This document shows, piece by piece, positions 7,562 to 16,740 of a stretch of DNA of 64,000 nucleotides (positions within the stretch are counted from its first letter, which is position 1; the number at the start of each line of letters is the position of its first letter). Location of the stretch: assembly GCA_002070475.1 (NCBI GenBank), contig MWDI01000066.1:1-64000 (forward strand), read 5' to 3'. Both the position numbers and the translations under genes were made by a program. Origin of the DNA: Firmicutes bacterium ADurb.Bin146 (GTDB taxonomy: Bacteria; Bacillota; Clostridia; DUPQ01). The notes under the pieces were generated by a model, which worked only from the letters and a program-made list of their open reading frames with translations, was not told the DNA's origin and ran no database searches.

Positions 7562-8671
7562 GTGATATATAAAAAGTTCAAAGAATTACAGCTTTCCACT
7601 CTTGGAATGGGAAATATGAGACTACCCGTCTTAAAAACTGAAACTGAATCGCATATTGATAAAGAAAAAGCACAACAAATTATTGATTACGCTATGGCAA
7701 ATGGGGTTAATTATTATGATACAGCATATTCTTATCATAATGGTGAATCAGAAATTTTCTTGGGTGAAGCATTAAAGAAATATGAACGTGAAAGTTATTA
7801 TATTGCTACGAAATTTAATATCAATTCTAATCCCGATTATAAAGCAGTTTTTAAAGAACAACTGCATAGGCTTCAGACAGACTATATAGATTTCTATCTT
7901 ATTCATGCATTGTCAGATAACACAATGCAAAGATACATTGAAGAAGGTAGTGTGGATTATTTCATTGAACAGAAAAAAGCAGGAAAAATAAAGCATCTCG
8001 GTTTCTCAACACATGCAAGTATAAACACATTTGAGAAATTTCTAGAATATACAGATTGGGATTTTACTCAAATACAGCTTAATTATTTCGATTGGCTTTA
8101 TTCACATACCAAAGAGGAATATGACATATTAAAAAAAAGAAATCTTCCTATCATAGTGATGGAACCAGTAAGAGGTGGAAGACTGGTATCTTTGTCAGAA
8201 ATGGCTGAATTAAAATTGAAAAAAGCACATCCTGACTGGAGTATGGCTTCATGGGCTTTCAGATGGATAAAAAGATTGTCCTCGGTAGTTGTTGTCTTAA
8301 GCGGCATGTCTGATATAAATCAGATCAAAGAAAATATTGAGACTTTCAGTGATGAGCTTTTTCTCACAGATCAAGAAGAAGCCTTGCTTTTTGATGCATG
8401 TCACACATTTAAAAAAGAAGTATCAGTTCCTTGCACTAGCTGTCGTTATTGTTGTAATGACTGTCCAGTTGAAATTGATATCCCGGAATATCTGAATATA
8501 TATAACAAGTATAGAACTGATGGCCGATGGTATGCAATTAATGCCTTAAAGAAAGCAGAGTCCAAAGGAAAGCCACAAGATTGCATAGCTTGTGGCGTTT
8601 GTACTTCTTTATGCCCTCAGGACATTGATGTAAAAAGCGTCATGAAGGAATTAGCTGAATTACAACAATAA
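7562..8671 (+). CDS. Aldo/keto reductase with C-terminal 2x[4Fe-4S] ferredoxin domain
   Basis: A 369-aa two-domain oxidoreductase. An aldo/keto reductase barrel (residues 1-275) shows the N-terminal signature LGMGNMRLP, the catalytic Asp/Tyr segment DTAYSYHNGE and the conserved IDFYLIHAL strand. A bacterial-type ferredoxin domain (about 280-369) has CTSCRYCCNDCP and CIACGVCTSLCP. Such fusions are common in anaerobic Firmicutes and may couple NAD(P)H to ferredoxin; the substrate is unknown. GTG at 7562 is chosen because GGAGG sits 5 nt upstream and because it starts the family-typical sequence, whereas the in-frame ATG at 7532 has no ribosome binding site. The gene is monocistronic, with a consensus promoter. 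Confidence 0.85.
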   Translation: MIYKKFKELQLSTLGMGNMRLPVLKTETESHIDKEKAQQIIDYAMANGVNYYDTAYSYHNGESEIFLGEALKKYERESYYIATKFNINSNPDYKAVFKEQLHRLQTDYIDFYLIHALSDNTMQRYIEEGSVDYFIEQKKAGKIKHLGFSTHASINTFEKFLEYTDWDFTQIQLNYFDWLYSHTKEEYDILKKRNLPIIVMEPVRGGRLVSLSEMAELKLKKAHPDWSMASWAFRWIKRLSSVVVVLSGMSDINQIKENIETFSDELFLTDQEEALLFDACHTFKKEVSVPCTSCRYCCNDCPVEIDIPEYLNIYNKYRTDGRWYAINALKKAESKGKPQDCIACGVCTSLCPQDIDVKSVMKELAELQQ

Positions 8672-8686
8672 CTGATATTTATATAA

Positions 8687-11600
8687 CTATTTATTGAGCA
8701 GATTGTATAGTAATTGTGCAAATTCTGCTTTTGTAGCAATATCTGTTGGATATATATAATTCTCGTTACCTTTAATAATGCCTGCTTTCATTAATGTATC
8801 AATAGCTTTTCTAGCCCAAAGAGCAACTTTTTCGCTATCATGAAAATCATTCAAGCTTATTGTAAATTTATCTTCAGGTACTTCATTTAAAACATTCAGT
8901 AGCCTGTAAGTCATAGTAAACATTTCTTGTCTTGTTAACTTACTATTAGGATTAAACAAATTGTCTCCAATTCCATTCGATATACCTAGACTTTTAGCTT
9001 TTGCAAGATATTTAAGCGTTTCCGGATTATCAGCATCATTAAAGTTCTCATTATACTCATCATCAATAGCGATGTTGTATGCTTTAAATATCATTACAAC
9101 AAGTTCTTCCCTTGACAATTCATCATTTGGGCCATAATGGTTATTGCTTTGCAATAATATATTTCTTGCGATAGAGTATTTGATTGCATCTGTGTACCAG
9201 AAATTTTCCTTTATATCTAAAACATCTTTTTTGTTATACCCAATTGCAAAATATTTAAAGTACCTTGTTCGGAATGTAACAGTTCCTGTTTCAATATCGT
9301 ACTTTCCGTTTGTGATGCATATTAGCTCGCCAGCGTCATCCTGTGTCCATATGGTTATGAATTCCGGATTCAAGAGCTCCTCTTTTGTTGGAGTATAAGG
9401 GATAGTAATCTGAACTGGCACTTCAGGATTTTCCCATTCCAGTTCTTGATCATCAAGCATCAGTGATAACTGGATTATTGGTCTGTCACCAGCAAAACTT
9501 TTAAATTCTTCAGATAAATCCTCTTTATCTGCTTGTCTAATCGTTATAACTGCTTTTTTGTCATTATCACTTATCATGCTTGAAAGCATATTATCAGGCA
9601 GTGCGATTGTAGCTAATGGCGATTTGAATATAATATTACTTCCTCTTTTCTGATTAGATAATCTTGCCACTGATAAAGAAAGACTATATGATAAAGCATT
9701 TGGAATTTCAGGAACATCAATGAATGTATTATCACTATCACTAAACATATCATCTGATGGTTTGACATATGCTAATTTACCTGAGCTATTAACTGTTACA
9801 GGGCATGTTACTTCTGTCCTCCCATTTATTTTTGCTATATATCCCGAATCAGAACTTTCTTCAACAATACCGATATAGATAAATTCTGCTGTTATACTTA
9901 CATCCTCATCTGGCATAATAAATGTAGTGGTATTTCTATAAGCATCTATAAATTCACCTGAACCTGATGATACCCACTTTACGAATTCATATCCTGTATC
10001 AGCAATAGCTGATATTCCAACACATGTTCCCGAAGAAAAGCTGTCACTAAATCCAGATTCTATACTGCCTCCAGTGTTTGCTGATATATCAAATTGATAT
10101 AAGACGACTGGTGGTGCAGGTGGTATATCAGCTGCAGTCACTGTTACAGTGAATGTGTCTGCCGATTGGTCTTGTCCGTCATTGGCTCTGAAGACGAGCA
10201 TCGTATCCCCTGCTACTGTAGGAGTATATGAATAAGCTGCGCTTGCAGAAACAGCAGCTCCACCGTTTATATATACTGTATATGTCAATACATCCGCATC
10301 TGCATCTTCAAATACATTGTTAAGATTCAATGTAAAAGCAGTATTGACTGTAACTGTTTCTGTAAAAATAGCTGGTACTGATGAGATACGATTAGGTATA
10401 TTGTTTGGAGGAGCAAGTGTTGCAAAAGCTACAGCCGATACTGCTGAATCTGCTCCATTGCTTCCTTTTACTAAAATGTATGCTTTGTACGATGCAGAAG
10501 AAGAAAGAGATGTCAATGTTATTGTATTTCCTGCTCCGACAGCTCCGATAGCTATGCCTGACAATTTCAAATTTGCAGCATCAGGAGCCGCTGCATCAGA
10601 TGCTAATACCATATAATATGCTGTACCTGCAATATCTGACGTATAGTTAAGTACTGCCGAAGTAGCACTAATATTGCTTACGCTTACCAAACTTAAAACA
10701 GGAGGAACAGGGGTAAAAGAAGCGTGTATGCTTACTTCATTACCAGGCATAGTAAATGTAGTACTTGCGCTAGAAGCATCCCCAAATACGCCGCCTGCTG
10801 TAGAGCTCCACCCGGAAAATACGTATAAAGCATTTGGCGAAGCAGAAATAGTGATGACTGTTCCTTGCGCATAATTGCCATTTGCGCCAGGGGTTATGCT
10901 GCCACCGGCACCTGCTGCTATATTTAAAGCATATACAGGGACAGCTGCAGTCACTGTAACAGTGAATGTGTCTGCCGATTGGTCTTGTCCGTCATTGGCT
11001 TTGAAGACGAGCATCGTATCCCCTGCTACTGTAGGAGTGTATGAATAAGCTGCACTTGCAGAAACAGCAGCTCCACCGTTTACAGATACTGTATATGTCA
11101 ATACATCCGCATCTGCATCTTCAAATACATTGTTAAGATTCAATGTAAAAGCAGTATTGACTGTAACTGTTTCAGAATATGTAGCTCCTAGTAACGCAAC
11201 ACGATTGGGTATCCTGTTAGGAGGCAAAGTTGTAAATAGTACCTCATGAACATTAGATAAAGTGCCTACTAAATTTTCTACAACAACATAAATCTTATAT
11301 GAAGTATCTGAAACAAGCCCAGCTACACTTGCTGTATTTGCTCCCACTACTGCATCATCAGTTCCATTTGCAACTGCAACACCTTGAGCCTTTATTGTTA
11401 ATGCATCTGGTGCGCTGTCTTCAGGTGAATATACTAAATAGTAATATGTACCAGCAGAATCTGAGTTAAAAGTAAGTATTGCAGTGTTTCTAGTAATGCT
11501 GCTTATGCTTATTGCGCTTAGAACAGGTTTGACCAGACTGAATCCTTGCCATCTTAAATATGGATACCCATCATTATCAATACCATTTATACCCCAGATT

Positions 11601-14002
11601 GTTGAAAAATCCCATGAGTTGTATGTAGAAGCAGTCTTCATAAGAACTGTTGTCTTACCTTCTCCGCCATAAGAGGCTGATATACCAGATGTTTGCGTAT
11701 CCCAGTATGAAAATGTAGCAACTCCTTCATCACTAGACCCGTCATCTCCTATTAAACCGCCATAACTTCCAATTTTAGTAACTGTTCCTGTTGAATAACA
11801 ATTTTGGATATTGTTCTCATTAATTGCTGTAAGTCCTCCAGCTCCACTACCGCTTGTCACATTACCTCTTGAATAGCAGTTTTCCAAAATAGCGCTTACA
11901 GATGAATCGTGTTCGCCAACCAATCCGCCTACTGTACCATCACCAGTTACATTACCGATTGCATAGCTTAATTTAATACTTCCTGTGTTAAATCCAACAA
12001 GTCCTCCGACTGTATAATCAGCTTGTACAGAGCATGTAGAATAACATGAATCAATTTGATTACTATTTACACCCACCAGTCCGCCAACAAAATCACCCCA
12101 AGAAATTATCGAGCCTTTTGAGTAGGAATTCTTTACTAAACCTACATTCAAACCTATTAGCCCTGCTGTTCTCCAACCTCCATTTATTGTTATCTCTGCA
12201 TAACTGTCATATATTGCGCCTATGTTTTTACCGACAAGTCCCCCTATATACTCATCTGCAGTTATTGTTCCGATAAAATATGAATTTTTAATAGTTCCAT
12301 TATTATATCCCGCTAATCCTCCGACATAATATGCAAAATTATCATTTATTAAACCTGTAACATGAGAATTTTCTATTGTACCTTTGTTATTTCCCGCTAT
12401 TCCACCTAAACCCTCATCTCCCTTAAAATCAATACTTGCATTTACATTCAGAATGTAACCATTATTTTCTCCAGCAACACTGCCAATATAGTTCCATCCA
12501 TTAATATTGACTCCAGAAAGTGTCATATCCTTTAGTACTGATGTCGTGTCGGTGTATGCAAATAACCCTAAAAAATTTGGTGTTGATGATAACGTTGTCC
12601 TTTGGATTTTTAAATTATTTATTGTTTTGTTATTACCATCAAATATCCCCGTGAACTTATTAACACTAGTTCCTATAGGTAACCACCCGCTATCTGGTAC
12701 AAAATATGTCATATCTATATCTTGTCCAAGTTTAAAATTATTTGCCAGATTAGCCCGGACATTATATAACTGATGTGAATGATTTATTATATATGGATCT
12801 GCAATAACCCCTGTTCCTCCTCCGAATTTGGAGACATATACTGTTCCGCTTAAGTTATTATATTTTCTGTATTCAGGCATCAGAGGATCATTTAGTGTTC
12901 CATTTTCAAATATAATACCATCATTATCTGTCTCAAAGTATACATACTTGTTTTCTGACCTTGGAGCACTTTGAACAAATCCATTAATTGTAACTGTAGA
13001 GGGGACTCTTAATCCCCCTTCATCAGTAATATAAACTCCGTAGTTTTCAGAATAAAGATTACCATTAACAATAACTGTAGAACCATTATACGCATAAATA
13101 GCACTTGCATTAGCTCCCATAAGATCAGGCGCATTAAGAATAGAATATGATGTTATATCGCCATTAACAGTTATATTGCTGTATGACCTTGCCTTGATAC
13201 CTGTCTGAAAAGCCCTTATGCTTCCATTTACAATGACAGTTGATCCATTTCCCTCTACTGCGACAGTATTTATACCTGTGCAAAATATGTTACCATTAAC
13301 AGTAATATTACAGCTGTCATTTCCTCTGACACCTACCATAAAATCACCATTTACTATAATATCCCCATGCACTGTAAATGTTGAAGAGGAAATCATATTC
13401 AATCCCGAACTGTTGCCTGTTGCTGAGTTTACAATAACGTTACCTTCAATAGTAATGTTAGCATCTAAATTAGCAAATGCTCCTTCATACCCAGCATTGA
13501 TATTAGTCTTGACAGTAACAATGGCTTTGTCTGAGTAAACTGCTGTACCTGCAGGACTTGATGCATTAGTAACAGTAACATTAGCATCACCAGGATTTAA
13601 ACATGTCGCATATACTCCGTATCTATTACCCTGAACATTGAATTCACCAGCTCCGATTATGCTTATTGTTGATGTTCCGGAAACATACAAGCCGCATTGA
13701 GTTGAAAAAGCTCCATCATTGTTCGGATTAGTGACATTAAGCGTAAAACCATTAAGGTTAAATGTTATATTTTTATCACTAAATGAAATTCCGCTGTTGT
13801 AATCTATGTTAGTAAGCAACTTAATAGTTTCATTGGTTCTTATAACGGCTAAAGCATCTGCCAACGAATTATACCCAACTGAACTTATTTCACATATAGG
13901 TACATTTTCTGCTGAAACGTGCAAAGCTGCTGGTTGCAGATATGCAAGAAATACACATAATATTATCAACAAAGATAACATTTTCTTTATGCCTGATTTC
14001 AT
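8687..14002 (-). CDS. Giant SLH-domain surface protein with beta-helix, GLUG and FnIII-like repeats
   Basis: A 1771-aa exported protein. In order: signal peptide (about 1-32, cut near VSAEN); beta-helix repeats of the INVNGDI type (about 100-370); at least eight GLUG motifs such as GGLAGYNNGTIKNSY (about 417-814); two tandem sets of FnIII-like, cadherin-like ('FEDADADVLTY') and InlB/bacterial-repeat domains (about 820-1380); a threonine/proline-poor linker; and three SLH domains (about 1590-1771) that anchor it to secondary cell-wall polymer. It is probably an adhesin or polysaccharide-binding surface protein. ATG at 14002 is chosen with AAGGAG 10 nt upstream; the GTG at 14011 is too close to that site. 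The gene has its own promoter below two PAS-AraC regulator genes. Confidence 0.85.
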   Translation of the reverse strand: MKSGIKKMLSLLIILCVFLAYLQPAALHVSAENVPICEISSVGYNSLADALAVIRTNETIKLLTNIDYNSGISFSDKNITFNLNGFTLNVTNPNNDGAFSTQCGLYVSGTSTISIIGAGEFNVQGNRYGVYATCLNPGDANVTVTNASSPAGTAVYSDKAIVTVKTNINAGYEGAFANLDANITIEGNVIVNSATGNSSGLNMISSSTFTVHGDIIVNGDFMVGVRGNDSCNITVNGNIFCTGINTVAVEGNGSTVIVNGSIRAFQTGIKARSYSNITVNGDITSYSILNAPDLMGANASAIYAYNGSTVIVNGNLYSENYGVYITDEGGLRVPSTVTINGFVQSAPRSENKYVYFETDNDGIIFENGTLNDPLMPEYRKYNNLSGTVYVSKFGGGTGVIADPYIINHSHQLYNVRANLANNFKLGQDIDMTYFVPDSGWLPIGTSVNKFTGIFDGNNKTINNLKIQRTTLSSTPNFLGLFAYTDTTSVLKDMTLSGVNINGWNYIGSVAGENNGYILNVNASIDFKGDEGLGGIAGNNKGTIENSHVTGLINDNFAYYVGGLAGYNNGTIKNSYFIGTITADEYIGGLVGKNIGAIYDSYAEITINGGWRTAGLIGLNVGLVKNSYSKGSIISWGDFVGGLVGVNSNQIDSCYSTCSVQADYTVGGLVGFNTGSIKLSYAIGNVTGDGTVGGLVGEHDSSVSAILENCYSRGNVTSGSGAGGLTAINENNIQNCYSTGTVTKIGSYGGLIGDDGSSDEGVATFSYWDTQTSGISASYGGEGKTTVLMKTASTYNSWDFSTIWGINGIDNDGYPYLRWQGFSLVKPVLSAISISSITRNTAILTFNSDSAGTYYYLVYSPEDSAPDALTIKAQGVAVANGTDDAVVGANTASVAGLVSDTSYKIYVVVENLVGTLSNVHEVLFTTLPPNRIPNRVALLGATYSETVTVNTAFTLNLNNVFEDADADVLTYTVSVNGGAAVSASAAYSYTPTVAGDTMLVFKANDGQDQSADTFTVTVTAAVPVYALNIAAGAGGSITPGANGNYAQGTVITISASPNALYVFSGWSSTAGGVFGDASSASTTFTMPGNEVSIHASFTPVPPVLSLVSVSNISATSAVLNYTSDIAGTAYYMVLASDAAAPDAANLKLSGIAIGAVGAGNTITLTSLSSSASYKAYILVKGSNGADSAVSAVAFATLAPPNNIPNRISSVPAIFTETVTVNTAFTLNLNNVFEDADADVLTYTVYINGGAAVSASAAYSYTPTVAGDTMLVFRANDGQDQSADTFTVTVTAADIPPAPPVVLYQFDISANTGGSIESGFSDSFSSGTCVGISAIADTGYEFVKWVSSGSGEFIDAYRNTTTFIMPDEDVSITAEFIYIGIVEESSDSGYIAKINGRTEVTCPVTVNSSGKLAYVKPSDDMFSDSDNTFIDVPEIPNALSYSLSLSVARLSNQKRGSNIIFKSPLATIALPDNMLSSMISDNDKKAVITIRQADKEDLSEEFKSFAGDRPIIQLSLMLDDQELEWENPEVPVQITIPYTPTKEELLNPEFITIWTQDDAGELICITNGKYDIETGTVTFRTRYFKYFAIGYNKKDVLDIKENFWYTDAIKYSIARNILLQSNNHYGPNDELSREELVVMIFKAYNIAIDDEYNENFNDADNPETLKYLAKAKSLGISNGIGDNLFNPNSKLTRQEMFTMTYRLLNVLNEVPEDKFTISLNDFHDSEKVALWARKAIDTLMKAGIIKGNENYIYPTDIATKAEFAQLLYNLLNK
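10131..10360. repeat. 230-bp internal direct repeat, copy B
   Basis: This segment is about 97% identical (roughly six differences) to 10944-11173, at an exact offset of 813 bp (271 codons). It encodes the cadherin-like 'FEDADADVLTY ... ANDGQDQSADTF' module of the SLH protein. Flanking FnIII-like and bacterial-repeat modules are much more diverged between the two sets, so this patch was duplicated or homogenised recently. Confidence 0.85.
10944..11173. repeat. 230-bp internal direct repeat, copy A
   Basis: Partner of 10131-10360. It lies in the upstream (N-terminal) module set of the SLH protein, at about residues 943-1019. Differences from the other copy include VSVNGG against VYINGG in the encoded protein. 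Confidence 0.85.
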
Positions 14003-14121
14003 GACGCACACACTCCTTTTTATTAATTAATATTAATATAGTAATGTGAGAATATGCTTTTACAGCTTTCATTATTACCAAAAAATCTTATATAAATCCG
14101 ACTGCTATTCAGATTATCACT

Positions 14122-14151
14122 ACTATATAAATTTTATAAATTAATATGCAA
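14122..14151 (-). promoter_or_regulatory. Promoter of the SLH surface protein gene
   Basis: On the - strand, TTGCAT (14151-14146) and TATAGT (14127-14122) are spaced by 18 bp, about 120 nt upstream of the ATG at 14002. A perfect 12-bp palindrome lies 9 bp upstream of the -35. Confidence 0.5.
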
Positions 14152-14160
14152 TAGGAATAC

Positions 14161-14172
14161 GGCATATATGCC
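14161..14172. promoter_or_regulatory. Palindromic candidate operator upstream of the SLH gene
   Basis: GGCATATATGCC is a perfect 12-bp palindrome between the stop codon of the first PAS-AraC regulator gene and the -35 of the SLH gene promoter. A site just upstream of -35 is where an activator would bind. AraC proteins usually prefer direct repeats, so the binding protein is uncertain. Confidence 0.4.
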
Positions 14173-14209
14173 TATTTAAAGTAAGAATAATGTTATTTGA
14201 GTATGTTAA

Positions 14210-14986
14210 TTAAATATTTTGATTATTTCGGTATTCTGAAGGGGTATATCCTGTTTTTTCTTTGAATAATTTAATATAGTATCCGGTATAGTCGATATTA
14301 CATTCAGAAAAAGCTTGTGATATGGTTATTTCATTATTTAACAGTTTTTCTTTCAATCTGCTTATTTTAAGATCTATATAATATTCATGTGGAGTCATAC
14401 CATATTGTTCTTTAAACAGTTTTGAAAAATGCTTTTTACTCATGAAGGAAACTTTTGAAATTGCTTCAGTATTAAAAGGTTCCTGCCAGTGCGTATCTAT
14501 ATATTTCTTTGCTCTGCTTATCTCTTCTTTGATACTATACACATTTTTAAACAGGAATACTGCAGCAAAATTTTCTATCACGCCTTCATCATTATATAAT
14601 GGAAAGCAAGTTATATCCGAACTTATCGTTTTTACATCCTTATCAGCAAGGTCAAAATAATCCCTTATTCGCTTGTAAGGAACATTGAAATCTTTCAGAT
14701 ATACTGTTTTTCCTGTAAGAACTTGCTTAACCTCATCCATACATTCAAGTTCTTCAATAATCGGATCTCTAAAGACATTGTATATGCCTATGTGATTCTC
14801 TCTTTTTTTTATACCTATCATTTTTAGTGTAGCATCATTAATTATCTTTGCTGTTCCATCAATAGAAAAAATCTGAACAGGATAAGGAAAAAAGTCAATT
14901 ATCTTTGCGAGAAGTTCCTTATTATCATACATGGAAATAATTGTATCTCTAACATGATTATTTTTTTGCTGTTTATCCTCATACAT
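14210..14986 (-). CDS. PAS-AraC family transcriptional regulator (copy 1)
   Basis: A 258-aa regulator. The N-terminal half (about 25-145) is PAS-like (FFPYPVQIFSIDGTAKIIN, ending DITCFPLYNDEG), and the C-terminal half (about 155-258) is an AraC double helix-turn-helix (FMSKKHFSKLFKEQYGMTP and IDYTGYYIKLFKEKTGYTP). It probably senses a small ligand and regulates nearby genes; the SLH surface protein gene lies immediately downstream on the same strand. The gene at 15257-16021 is a clear paralogue with the same domain order, so the pair arose by tandem duplication. Ligand and targets are not apparent. Confidence 0.85.
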   Translation of the reverse strand: MYEDKQQKNNHVRDTIISMYDNKELLAKIIDFFPYPVQIFSIDGTAKIINDATLKMIGIKKRENHIGIYNVFRDPIIEELECMDEVKQVLTGKTVYLKDFNVPYKRIRDYFDLADKDVKTISSDITCFPLYNDEGVIENFAAVFLFKNVYSIKEEISRAKKYIDTHWQEPFNTEAISKVSFMSKKHFSKLFKEQYGMTPHEYYIDLKISRLKEKLLNNEITISQAFSECNIDYTGYYIKLFKEKTGYTPSEYRNNQNI

Positions 14987-15256
14987 TGCTTATCCCTCTT
15001 TTATTATATTTTTTATTCAGATTCGATTATAGTCGCACCTTAGAATAATCGGAATTTAGCAAACTAATAATATTGTTTTGTTGGTCCACTACCATATGCC
15101 TACCACCACTACAGATTAATATATGCGGTCAGATTATTAATAGAACAATAAATTTTCAAACCTTATATATAATACAGCAATCCACTATTAGTATTATATA
15201 TTAATTATGTCAATATAATAAAGAAAATAATTGTTTAAGCTGACAGGTGTCCTCAT

Positions 15257-16021
15257 TTATTCCATCCTTTTTCTGTATTCTGATGGCGTATACCCTGTGA
15301 CATCTTTAAATACCTTTGCATAATGACCATTATACTCAATACTGCATTCATTAAAAGCTTGTGCTACTGAAAGATTGGTATCCATAAGCTTTTCTTTTAC
15401 TTTATTCATCCTATAAATATTATAGTGTTCGTAGGGAGTTATGCCAGTATGCTTTTTGAAAAGTTTAGCAAAATGGGATGTACTCAAATCCACATGATTA
15501 GCAATTTTTTCAAGATCAAATTTATCCTGCCAATGTATTTCTATATATTTTTTTGCTTTTTCAATTTTATCTTTTCCTTTATATACTGCCCTGTTAATCA
15601 AAAAAGCAGCGACAAATTCAACATCATTATCTTTATTAAATATAGGGAATAGCGTTATGTCCTGATATACTTCTTCAATTTCAAGATCTTCAATGTCATA
15701 TCTTGATTGTATATACTCTAAAGGTACTTTTATATTTTTAAAGTATACTGTCTCGCCTTTAAAAACTTTTTTTAATTTGCTCATTTGACCCATTTTTATA
15801 ATTGATGGATCTTTTAATATATTGTATTTGCCTACAACCTGGCTGTCATCTTGTTGTTGATATTCAGATAACATAGCTTTATTAACCATAACTGATGTAC
15901 CATCAAGCGCATATATCTGTACTGGGTATGGTAAAAGTTCAATTGCTTTGGCAAGCAATTGCTTATCCTCACTTGCAGACTGAAATGAATCAATAATATA
16001 CTCCTGAATTTTATTAGTCAT
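15257..16021 (-). CDS. PAS-AraC family transcriptional regulator (copy 2)
   Basis: A 254-aa paralogue of the neighbouring regulator. The PAS-like N-terminus has LLPYPVQIYALDGTSVMVN and DITLFPIFNKDND, and the AraC C-terminus has VDLSTSHFAKLFKKHTGITP and IEYNGHYAKVFKDVTGYTP. The two share the hallmark PYPVQI-x(2)-DGT segment. A gap of about 270 bp without coding potential separates them, so they are likely transcribed independently. GGAG lies about 8 nt upstream of the ATG. No ligand can be assigned from sequence. Confidence 0.85.
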   Translation of the reverse strand: MTNKIQEYIIDSFQSASEDKQLLAKAIELLPYPVQIYALDGTSVMVNKAMLSEYQQQDDSQVVGKYNILKDPSIIKMGQMSKLKKVFKGETVYFKNIKVPLEYIQSRYDIEDLEIEEVYQDITLFPIFNKDNDVEFVAAFLINRAVYKGKDKIEKAKKYIEIHWQDKFDLEKIANHVDLSTSHFAKLFKKHTGITPYEHYNIYRMNKVKEKLMDTNLSVAQAFNECSIEYNGHYAKVFKDVTGYTPSEYRKRME

Positions 16022-16226
16022 AATTATTCTCCTTTAACACTTAGTGCCAGTGAAAGATTAATTATCTTATTAATGTTTACATTATATATCATTCTTAATT
16101 TAAATTAAAGATAGCAGACAATATTCTTGCTGTATAAACATTTTCCTTCATATATTTTCATACAGTTTTTTACGATATATAATAATGAGCAGGACTGATA
16201 ATTAAATCAGAATAGGTGATAATATA

Positions 16227-16714
16227 ATGATCCGAGAGATGAAACCAGAAGACTGGACTGAAGTAAGTAACATATATCAGCAAGGTATCAATGCAAAAAC
16301 GCTACATTTGAAACAACATTACCTGATTATACTTCATGGGATAGTTCACATCTGAAAGAATGCAGACTAGTCTCAACTGATGCAAAAGGAAAAATAAATG
16401 GGTGGATAGCACTAAGCCCTACAAGTACAAGGCAAGCATACAGAGGAGTTGTTGAAGTCAGTATATATATTGATAAAAATTCATTAAGACAGTATATAGG
16501 GTATAATTTAATGCAAAAACTTATCGAACTGTCAGAACAACATGGATTTTGGACCCTTTATTCATCAATAATTGCTTCAAACCAACCAAGCATATACTTC
16601 CATACTAAGTGCGGTTTCAGAACAATAGGCATACGGGAAAAGATAGCCAAGGATGCAGATGGTATTTGGACCGATACTATTATTATGGAAAGACGGAGCA
16701 AAGTAATCTTATGA
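16227..16714 (+). pseudogene. GNAT (phosphinothricin-type) N-acetyltransferase, frameshifted
   Basis: The first frame begins at ATG 16227 (AGGTGA 7 nt upstream) and reads MIREMKPEDWTEVSNIYQQG. It runs into a stop at about 16355. The family sequence continues in another frame from 16301 (ATFETTLPDYTSWDSSHL) to the stop at 16714, including GWIALSPTS and VSIYIDKN and a C-terminal YFHTKCGFRTIG. The shift falls in a run of five A residues (16295-16299); a sixth A would restore one protein of about 162 aa with the family-typical NAT motif. Either the gene is inactivated by a 1-bp deletion, it is phase-variable, or the base is a sequencing or assembly error. An intact gene would acetylate small amines such as phosphinothricin or methionine analogues. 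Confidence 0.8.
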
Positions 16715-16740
16715 TACATTAACATCATATTTACTTCTCG

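Noticed and set aside
12046..12276. Long + strand frames opposite the SLH gene and the rpoB/rpoC genes
   Set aside because: They follow from codon bias on the coding strand; none has a ribosome binding site or recognisable domain.
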